Shown in pieces: positions 56,664 to 64,000 of a stretch of 64,000 nucleotides of DNA (positions within the stretch are counted from its first letter, which is position 1; every line of letters begins with the position of its first letter). A model generated the notes under the pieces. The model worked only from the letters and a program-made list of their open reading frames with translations, was not told where the DNA came from and searched no databases. Made by a program: the position numbers and the translations under genes. Origin of the DNA: Calliphora vicina. Its lineage: Eukaryota; Arthropoda; Insecta; Diptera; Calliphoridae. The stretch spans positions 40,726,033 to 40,790,032 of the forward strand of contig NC_088780.1 in assembly GCF_958450345.1 (NCBI RefSeq). The letters are read 5' to 3'.

Positions 56664-57426
56664 GGTTCCTTCACGGGAAAAATTTCCCGGGAATATTTTT
56701 TTGGAAATTTTCGGGAAATGTTTGTCGAGAATTTTTTTATAAGATTTCTTCTAAAAGTTACAATATTCGGATACGTTTCGATGGCCAAATTTGTTGCTAA
56801 TTGAATTATTCTATTATACCCATCGATTTTTTCGGTTCTAGCAACAGATATTCAGTAGGCAAAGAAGCATTATGGTTGAAATAACCAAAGTTTTTTCACT
56901 CAACTCAGCTACAGTAGAAAAATTCGGTTATTAAGAATGAATCAAATTTTTGAAGTTTTTGTTCTTAAATGAATTGTTAAAGTGCCGAACATTACAACTT
57001 TTAGGAATATTCATATTTACAGAAAATAATAAAAATAATAGTGATTTAAATTGGTTTATCTACAATCTGATTTGAAAATATTCTCTTTCGAAACTAACTA
57101 TCCATGCTTTTTAATTAAACAAAGAATTTATTGATTTTATACTGATTAAAACTACGAGTGTGACAATACCAATTAAATGCCACTATTAAATTAGAAACAA
57201 TTTTTAAGTGGACCAACATTATATAATTTTAAGACAATTTATTCGAATATAAATTTCTGCATTTTGGTATGAAAACATTTTTTAATTTCCTCCCGGGAAA
57301 GGAAAACGTTCGGGAAATTAGGAACCCTAGTATTGATGGGAACTTATTTATCCTAAATAATTCCAAACACTCGATTAAAAACCTCCGGCCAAACATACTT
57401 GGCTGCGGTCGTCAAAAGGTTGTAAC

Positions 57427-57503
57427 GATATTACGTATAAGTAATATTTAATTTTATTCTTTTAAAAATATTACTCATACGTACGCAGAAATACATGTTA
57501 AAG
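57427..57503. repeat. ACGTATAAGTAATATT hairpin repeat, copy 1
   Basis: ACGTATAAGTAATATT pairs with AATATTACTCATACGT 20-odd bases downstream (one mismatch). Followed by CATGTTA. Copy 2 at 61449-61525 keeps the same stem and the same downstream CATGTTA. Confidence 0.75.
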
Positions 57504-57890
57504 ATTTTGTTTAAACATTAAATAATTGCAGATTATTATTCATAATCTAATAAAATCCACAAACTGTTCGGAACTCAGATGAAAAAAATATACTTATGTA
57601 CTGCTAAAAGCAGAGTGAAAGGCATATATACAGAGTTTTAAATATAAATAACTTTATTAATATTAAGAAGCGAAAAAAATATAATTATGACAACTAAAAT
57701 AATTTATCACAAATCTGATAATATACGTATCAGCTGTCACAAAAAGAACTCTTAAACTTGGTATGGCGAGATTAGTACAGAATTTGCTTTTTTTTAGCTT
57801 TTGTGTTGCATATTTCTTTTTGTTTTTATTTTCTAAAAGCAAACATTTCTAAAAATTGCCTGCCATTTACTTTATTAATACTATTTTAAT
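57504..57890. other. No gene seen
   Basis: AT-rich sequence before the piggyBac relic. Confidence 0.5.
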
Positions 57891-57897
57891 TATGACT

Positions 57898-58918
57898 GTA
57901 CTCAATTGAGTACTGCGGCGAAATCCATATACAAATTGTGGCAACACTGTTATGCTTACAGAAATTAAAACGAAATTTTGGAAGATAGTGACATTGACAC
58001 TTTATATGATTTCGCAATCATTCCGCCAGAGCCAATCGTATCAACAGATGAAGAAGAAGATGATGATGAGAGCATGACAGCAGAAAACTTGCCGTGAGAT
58101 GTACCAGGTAACATTAAAGTGTTTAGACCATCCAGAGTGGTCTAGCGATGAAGATATTATCATGGAAATGGTGTCAAAATCAATGTCAAAAAAGGATGTT
58201 GCTTCACCTTCGATTTGTATTGTGGAAAATCGGAGGAAACTTCTACTGATCTCCTAGAGCACGAGGTATTTTTTGATAACTTATATAATTATATGGTTGA
58301 TCTCAAGGAAGAAATAATACGTGCGATTGGCGCAATTAGGGAGCACAGAACAAAAAAGTTCCCCTTAAGAAGTGCGAAAGAAATGAAAAATTAAGATCGC
58401 GCCTCATAAGACTATAGTTTTGACAAGCAAAATAAAATTATTTTTGTAAAATGGAAAGACAATAGCGTCGGTATAATGGCAACAAACAATGACACAATTG
58501 AGCCATTAGGATCTGTAAATTGTTGGTCTTCTACACAACGACAAAAGATTTATCTCAACATACCAAAGGTATTTCAGTCTGTACCAGTCCATTTTACTCT
58601 ACTGTTGGATATTGTTTAGCTATATAATTGCATACGCTTGGCGGTTAAATGTTGACTCATTGCAATTCCAATTTTAATCCGACGTTCAATTGCATTGTAC
58701 AATTTAATATAAAATGTGAAATTAAAGCTCGATTTTCATCTTCATTGTTTCTACGGTATAAGTAGCTGCACCAAAATGTTGGAACAGCAACTAAGATATG
58801 TTTTATGTCATGCAAGAGTTCGTTGGAAATGCAATAAATGTTTAAAAACATTATGCATTAAACAAAAATATTATGAAATTTTACACCTGTATGTCGCTGC
58901 TGTATTCAGTTGAGTACA
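57898..58918 (+). mobile_element. piggyBac relic bounded by GTACTCAATTGAGTAC repeats
   Basis: An inverted pair lies at 57898-57922 (TGTACTCAATTGAGTACTGC...) and 58893-58918 (...CAGTTGAGTACA), matching at about 21 of 25 positions. The left one contains a perfect 16-base palindrome. TTAA occurs a few bases outside each (about 57885 and 58923). Between them is a piggyBac transposase relic. A second candidate end is GCGAAAGGGTTAA at 59119-59131, so the right boundary is uncertain. Confidence 0.6.
57960..58625 (+). pseudogene. piggyBac-like transposase, broken and deleted
   Basis: The acidic leader reads EILEDSDIDTLYDFAIIPPEP and STDEEEDDDESM. After several breaks come FDLYCGKSEETST, a VFFDNLYNYMVDLKE block, GAIREHRTKKFPLRSAKEMK, then YDYSFDKQNKIIFVKWKDNSV and TIEPLGSVNCWS. 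This order (DLYCGK, FDN, L..G...T-R.NR..K.PL, FVKW.DN) is the DDE_Tnp_1_7 core of piggyBac. The first catalytic Asp segment and most of the N-terminal half are missing. Several stops and shifts; inactive. Confidence 0.85.
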
Positions 58919-59284
58919 ATTTTTAACTGAAATATATATAGGTATAGGCTTTGAGTATCATTCTTAGTTCTTTTTCAAAAATTGTTTCTATATTTTATTT
59001 CTATTTTGGGGCACAGAGGATTCGCACCAAATAATGATATGCTCTATATTTTAAAATCTTGCAATAAATTTTCCAACATTTTAATTATAAAGAGTGGTTC
59101 TTGAGTCCGATAGACCTTGCGAAAGGGTTAACTGTCAAACTTATTTCAATATGGGTTGAATAGAAACAAACGCACTCATATACTATGTGAAGTTCATTAG
59201 AGCTTATTAAAATTTTACAAAAGCAAAAATAACAGTTTAAACTGACATTCTTTAATTTTTTAATTTAAACCTTATGTAGCAGGC

Positions 59285-59680
59285 GGTACCGTGAAATAAC
59301 TCCCAAATGAAATAACTCCCCACGAAAAGATGAAATAACACGGGTGCTAAGGCTTCTGATCGAAGCCAGTTTTTGATACACCCCAGAGGAGAAAAACTTA
59401 GCGGCAATGCAAAACAAATTTTCTGAGTGAAGCCAGTTTTTGACATATCCCAGGGGAGTAAAACTTTGCGCTACGCTATAGGCCCGCAATGCAAAAAATG
59501 TTTGGTAGGCGAAGAATAATTTCACTTTTGTAATTCCCTTTTTTAGATTGCATAAATAAATTGCTTCACATTGGGAATTATTTCTTTTCTATTGGGATTT
59601 ATTTCACTGGGAGTTATTTCACTTTTGATGGGAATTATTTCACTGGGAGTTATTTCATTTGGGAGCTATTTCACGCTACC
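59285..59680. mobile_element. MITE with GTGAAATAACTCCC ends and 9-bp duplication
   Basis: The left end GGTACCGTGAAATAACTCCC and the right end (inverse of GGTAGCGTGAAATAGCTCCC) extend into TIRs of at least 35 bases. Flanks GTAGCAGGC (59276-59284) and GTAGCAAGC (59681-59689) match at eight of nine positions. A 9-bp duplication with long TIRs points to Mutator-like elements. Inside, GAAGCCAGTTTTTGA occurs twice. The overlapping minus ORFs are not genes. Confidence 0.78.
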
Positions 59681-59814
59681 GTAGCAAGCTAATGTGGCGA
59701 CGAAAACTAAAAGCCCAATTAGTTTGTTGTAAGAAATGAATTTGCCTCTGATGTGTTTATTTTTGGTATTATAACCTTTTTTTCTGTAACCGAAAAAAAA
59801 ATTTGTTTAGGGAC

Positions 59815-60258
59815 AATTACTATAATTTTTTTTATTGACTGAATTTTAAGCGCGATGGTGCCAAAAAAAAAGAATCTAGGGGAAAGAAAATTAGTATCAA
59901 TATTTCTAGTTTCTCAAAAATGTTTGGAAAAATCGAATAGACCTAGACCCGCCTCAGCGAACATCCGCTGTTAATAACATGATATTGCAGAAACAGGTGG
60001 AACTAAAAATACGAAATTTGGTCTGAATATATTCTAATAAAAAAAATATAATTATATAAATGTTAATAAATAAGTTTATTTAAAAAAAAAAATATTTTTG
60101 TCATGTTGTAGAAAAAAAAATTTGTGTTCGTGGTGTATATGTATGAATAAATAACACTTGTGTGTTAAAACATTCCTTCTGCATATATATTTGTGGAAAT
60201 ATTTAATTGAGAATTACATGGAGTTTACCAATAAATTTTGTCCCTAATTAGCTGGCCA
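59815..60258. mobile_element. CAGTGGTGGCC MITE, second copy (left end lost)
   Basis: Colinear with 37546-38067: TGAATTTTAAGCGCGATGG, CCGCTGTTAATAACATGATAT, ACTAAAAATACGAAATTTGG, and right end AGCTGGCCACCAT. The terminal CAGTGG at the left is not recognisable and the right terminus is altered (CCACCATCTATATA). Confidence 0.82.
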
Positions 60259-60259
60259 C

Positions 60260-60580
60260 CATCTATATATATAAAAATGAAATGGTCCATGTATGTAATG
60301 GCATCACGTGAGAACTGCTGGAGCGATTTGGCTGATTTTTTTTTTATTCGATTCCAAATTTTCAGGAGATGGTTTGTAAAAAAAAATCGAAAATTCCGGG
60401 TAAAACTCAGAATTTTTTTTTAGTCCAGTCAACTGTAATAAAAAAGCTCCCCAAAGCATGCAGTACAAATTTAGATATTTTATTTGCAAATAAATTAGAA
60501 CAGGCAGGTGTATGTGGGTCGGAGAAACTTGAAGAACTAACAGTAGTAAATAGATACAGGGCAAAGCCGGTGCGGTCAAC
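60260..60580 (+). repeat. Insect-type interspersed repeat, class uncertain
   Basis: It starts ATCTATATATATAAAAATGAA, continues GCATCACGTGAGAACTGCTGG and AGCGATTTGGCTGATTTTT, and ends with a GGGCAAAGCCGGTGCGGTC block. Such start and end phrases are familiar from abundant insect repeats that are often called helentron- or SINE-like. I cannot assign the class. The 27080-27270 segment (CGAAATCGGCGCAGCCGTTA, AGGAGGAGTTTAG) is of a similar kind. Confidence 0.5.
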
Positions 60581-60749
60581 AACAACTATATTTAAAGATT
60601 ATATAATTTATTATTTTACTATAAGAGAAAAATCTGTACGGTATGTCACGAACAATATCAAATTGTATTCTTTGTAAAATTATTTAAAGATTATTTTAAT
60701 TTAAATATAAAAGAGTATTTGAGTAAAAAATGGGCCCTATCGTATTTTC

Positions 60750-60900
60750 AACAGACAGACAGACAGACGGAATGACGGAAGGACATATCGAGATCGTCTT
60801 AGAATCATATGGGGACCCATAATATATAGGCTAATGTGGGTCTGCGACATATATATTGATGTGTTACAAACGGATTGACAAAATCAATATACCACTTCCT
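60750..60900 (-). repeat. Dispersed repeat D relative
   Basis: ACAGACAGACAGACAGACGG followed by AAGGACATATCGAGATCGTC and TTACAAACGGATTGACAAA. It repeats the pattern of 181-290 (tetranucleotide tract, GGACAT core, ACAAACGGAATGACAA). Confidence 0.65.
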
Positions 60901-61041
60901 CTTTATTTTTAAAGAAATTAAAAGAAAAAAACATATCAAACTAAATAGGTTTATATTGTAAATCAGCGGTTTAGGTTTCAAATCAGACCAATAATGTGTG
61001 TACAATGAATATAGAAAATGTTCAAAACCATAAGATTTCTT

Positions 61042-61204
61042 AATTGCAGACCTAAATTTTAAAAACCGGTTAACCGAGTGTTAAAAACCGTATAAACCGG
61101 TTAACCGAAAATCAACATTTTAAATTACAGGTTCCCAAAAAACCGAGATTTCGAAGAAAAACCGTTTTTTTCGGTTAACGGGTTAACCGGTTTGTAAACA
61201 CTAT
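61042..61204. repeat. Palindromic AACCGGTTAACC repeat
   Basis: Four copies of AACCGGTTAACC-like palindromes occur within 160 bases, with inverted outer ends (AAAAACCGGTTAACCGAG and ...GGTTAACCGGTTTGTAAACACTA). This resembles the subterminal pattern of the 23017-23883 element. Boundaries and target duplication are not established. Confidence 0.55.
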
Positions 61205-61448
61205 TTAATTTATATTTTTGATACCAACAATTATTAAGACATTTTTTTATATAGGAAATAAAAGTGTCCAAATTCTAGCGCTTCTATTTTATGTAGGATA
61301 GAATCTGTAATTTTAAAACTGTGAAAAAGTTATCACAAAGACAATACAAAATATCTGAATGCAGTTTTAATTTAAATTTCACAATGCTTGTTACGAACAT
61401 CGCTATTAATGAAAGATTTACTGGTACACAAAGTTCGTCATAAACGGG

Positions 61449-61525
61449 GTTACGTATAAGTAATATTTAATTTATTGTAAGAATATATATTATTCATACG
61501 TACACAAAAAAAACATGTTAGAATT
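61449..61525. repeat. ACGTATAAGTAATATT hairpin repeat, copy 2
   Basis: Same stem as 57427-57503 with a shorter, altered loop; followed by CATGTTA. Confidence 0.75.
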
Positions 61526-62977
61526 TTGGGAAATTTATTTTATCTAGAAGAGTTCAACCCAAATTCTATAAAAATACCACAAAATCAATTTGTAAAATAT
61601 TCGAAAAAGTACCTTTTGTTCAGCGGCTGCTTAATTAATTGATAAATGTACAAGCTCTTGTACAATGTCTCTAAGTATTATTTTGTTTGCATCACACATT
61701 ATTTTGATTATACAAATTATTTTGTTATTTTGATCTGAGTATTTTTTAAACAATTTTTATTAAATTAGCTTAACTTTAAGTGGGCTATTACAATGAAACA
61801 ATATCTCTTACATATACATTACTTACTATACATACTAGCTTTACATGTACAATCTACATAAATATATAAATAATATTAGTTATAGAAAACTTTCACCCAA
61901 AATCCTGGTTGGAAAATTGTTTATTTTTTTTTCGAATTAACTAAACAAGTTTAAATTAAATGATAAACATTTTCGCACAACTTTAGTACGTGCAACAGTA
62001 CACGCTTGCGCCAAATATAAGAAGCAAACGGGAAAAAATTTAGAACGTTTTATAGTTTATAGCGCTTTAAGTAATTTTAGGAAAAGGAAAAAGAAAAACA
62101 AGCTACATATTTGCAGTTTATGTATGCAGTATGTACATAAACCCAACACTAACACGCTGCTGTTATTTTTTCATTGAATATTCTCAGTACGAGGTTAGGA
62201 TAGAAGCCAAATCATATTTTCTTGTGGTTACATGCTTATCGTTGCAATGATAATAAAGTTGCCTCAACGTGTTGTTATAGTTAGTTGCAGGCAAGTACGT
62301 GCGTATGTAAAATTTTTTGCAGTATAGTTTACTGTGTGAATTGTGTGATAAGTTTTTAGATACAAATTTTATAGTTTTGCATGTAGAGCAAAGATTTTTT
62401 TAAATTTCGATTTATTAGAAAATAATACAAGTTTTTTTTACTAATATCACAGTAATACAAAAGTGATATAAAAAAATGTTCAAGGATTCTCATGTAGCAA
62501 TTCATATTTTAAAAAACTTATAACCAAATAAAACCATTAATACAATTTAATAATAATATTATTATTAGATTTGAATGCATATAAATAAGCTATTTTTAAT
62601 AAAATTAAGGCAATAATTTTTTCTGTGTTGTACTTGAAAATAATAAAATAAAACTTGAAAGTAAAAGGTACACATTTTACACGGAAAAAGTGAAAAATTT
62701 CAAAAGAAGGCATGGTTTTTGAATATCCTGAAGGGTGGAGGAAAGAATTATGTACTAGCATATTTTATTATTAAATTTAGAACTTGAGGCTTACCACTTT
62801 AAAGGAAATGAAGTAAAATTTCATGGTTTTGCGAGTTTTCTGAAAAAAAGAATTTAAATTCGGATTAGTGTAAAATTCAAACGGATTAAGACATCGTCAT
62901 AAAATTGGAACTTATAGAGATGGAAGGGTTAATTAATCAGTGGATTTGATATTATATTCAACCAATAATATATTCGA
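61526..62977. other. No gene seen; probably unique non-coding DNA
   Basis: AT-rich with no recognised element ends. A 74-codon minus frame at 62537-62761 is not credible. Confidence 0.5.
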
Positions 62978-64000
62978 TTTTTTTTTTCTTGGACCAGCAC
63001 TCAGGGGATGACCCCTACTCATGCAAAGCATTGTGTTGGAACTAGGAAAATAGGTTATGGGAGGGAGGATAGAGGGAGTAGTGTTTGTGGACATTTGATT
63101 TGAATTTTCCTATATTGAAAATGACAGGAAATACTTCAGGGGGAAGCTTATTCCACATACGGACAGTACGGCTAAAGAACAAATTTTCCCTGTAATGTGT
63201 TGTGCGATCTACTGTCCAGTCGACAACGAATTGATGTGCCCTTGCCGAAGAGCGTGTGTTGCGACGATGTTCCAGTGAGTCAATAGAGCTGGATACCCTA
63301 CTGTCACCGATAAGCATCTTCGCCCTCTCCTGTACGCGGTCGAGTAACTCCAAAATAGACTTCGAAGCACCGGCCCACACATGAGCGTTGTATTCCATTT
63401 TAGGTCGGATAAAAGTGGTGTAAATAGTAAGGAGATCAGATGGAGTGAAGTATTTCTTACACCGTTTTAGAAAACCAAGGCACTTGAATGCTTCTTCCGA
63501 CACTCGAAAAATGTGTTTTGTCCAGCGGACATCGCACTGAATACTCATGCCTAGAACATCAAGAGCTTCTGATTCCTTAATATTTACACCACCCATAAAA
63601 ACAGATGGAGCAACATGATCTGTTGTGCGTTTGTGTGTTAACATACAACATTGAGTCTTGCGTGCGTTGAAATCGACTCTATTCGCACAACCCCATTCAG
63701 AGATTGTCACAAGATCTTGGTTAAGCGTGTCATTCATGTTTTGCCTCATTGCCCCAATCTCCGACAGGCTTGGTCTATAATTGAATGCATATGAATGGCA
63801 AATGTTGCTGTCATCTGCAAAAGAGTAGATAGGGTTGGAAGTTTGACGTAGAAGGTCGTTTATAAAGATAAGAAATAGAGTAGGAGAAAGGACGGAGCCT
63901 TGCGGTACCCCTGAATTGATCTTGAACTCGTTTGATGAAATTCCATCTATAACAACTCGTATAGTGCGATCTCTGAGAAAGCTCGATATAAATCGACAGA
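62978..64000 (-). mobile_element. LINE (jockey-like), 3' end, continues past window
   Basis: On the minus strand the coding part (to 63042) is followed by about 55 bases of 3' UTR and an A-run at about 62979-62990, typical of a poly(A)-tailed LINE. The 5' part lies beyond the right edge. Confidence 0.88.
63042..63999 (-). CDS. LINE reverse transcriptase, partial, uninterrupted
   Basis: The frame is open from the window edge to the stop at 63042 (about 318 codons). It begins within RT with CRFISSFLRDRTIRVVIDG, then the GVPQGSVLSPTLFLIFINDLL block and the catalytic YSFADDSN box (about 63810-63830). It continues with VDFNARKTQCCMLTHK, LDVLGMSIQCDVRWTKH, a CLGFLKRCKKYFTPSDLL block, RPKMEYNAHVWAGA and RTVRMWNKLPPEVFP. 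These are jockey-group LINE landmarks through the thumb and C-terminal tail. The ATG at 63749 is internal, not the start. No stop or shift is seen in this part, which suggests a young copy. Confidence 0.9.
   Translation of the reverse strand, partial: CRFISSFLRDRTIRVVIDGISSNEFKINSGVPQGSVLSPTLFLIFINDLLRQTSNPIYSFADDSNICHSYAFNYRPSLSEIGAMRQNMNDTLNQDLVTISEWGCANRVDFNARKTQCCMLTHKRTTDHVAPSVFMGGVNIKESEALDVLGMSIQCDVRWTKHIFRVSEEAFKCLGFLKRCKKYFTPSDLLTIYTTFIRPKMEYNAHVWAGASKSILELLDRVQERAKMLIGDSRVSSSIDSLEHRRNTRSSARAHQFVVDWTVDRTTHYRENLFFSRTVRMWNKLPPEVFPVIFNIGKFKSNVHKHYSLYPPSHNLFS

Larger units (their letters stand above)
48122..57329. mobile_element. hAT-like CCCGGG MITE, split by Bel/Pao
   Basis: The left 8 bases TAGGGTTC (48122-48129) and the right part 56664-57329, ending GGAACCCTA, form one 669-bp element once the retrotransposon and its 5-bp duplication are set aside. 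Exact GTATTGAT octamers flank the whole (48114-48121 and 57330-57337), fitting nTnnnnAn. GGGAAA and CCCGGGAA blocks near both ends relate it to 4829-6451. This reconstruction fixes the order of events: the MITE came first, the retrotransposon second. Confidence 0.92.

Overview
This window looks like AT-rich nuclear DNA from a dipteran, probably a brachyceran fly (inference). The signs are the density of short non-autonomous DNA transposons, a roo-type Bel/Pao element with an env-like region, a copia element primed by the tRNA-iMet-half type site, and GTCT/ACAG microsatellites attached to a dispersed core. No host protein-coding gene can be supported. Almost every real coding stretch belongs to a mobile element, and most are broken. 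The window reads as intergenic or large-intron sequence that has absorbed repeated insertions.

Layout. 1-6.7 kb: an ACAG microsatellite, then a fragment of foldback family A, a 2.6 kb foldback element (family B) built of tandem units, and a decayed TAGG-ended element holding a CCCGGG-rich insertion. 7.2-9.4 kb: two remnants of a TE-type protein with the landmarks GVNMSLKIH, ERFHQD and AEYCW. 9.46-11.56 kb: an almost perfect 2.1 kb palindrome (family A) with an 8-bp target duplication. 11.65-13.12 kb: a hAT element with a decayed transposase. 14.7-15.3 kb: a LINE 3' fragment. 16.0-17.6 kb: a 1.6 kb element with about 125-bp terminal inverted repeats, a second copy of the MSLKIH-type protein and a nested MITE. 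19.4-22.2 kb: another B element, a second foldback with an 8-bp duplication, and B and A fragments. 23.0-33.0 kb: a hAT-like element, a mariner relic, a pogo/Tigger-like element, a LINE relic, a piggyBac-like MITE and a Tc1 element with nested inner repeats. 35.0-38.4 kb: an approximately 282-bp tandem array and two small MITEs. 40.3-44.2 kb: an internally deleted copia element inside a family A copy. 48.1-57.3 kb: a full Bel/Pao element inside a hAT-like MITE. 58-64 kb: a piggyBac relic, MITEs, and a LINE whose reverse transcriptase is open to the window edge.

How the parts relate. The insertions form a readable stratigraphy: Bel/Pao inside a hAT-like MITE, copia inside foldback A, a CCCGGG element inside a TAGG element, and a hAT-like MITE inside the MSLKIH element. 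At least six insertions share 5'-TA-ended termini and 8-bp duplications of the form nTnnnnAn. This suggests that hAT-type transposition dispersed most of the non-autonomous elements, including two kb-scale foldbacks. The Bel/Pao LTRs read as identical and the copia LTRs differ at two sites, so both are young relative to their hosts.
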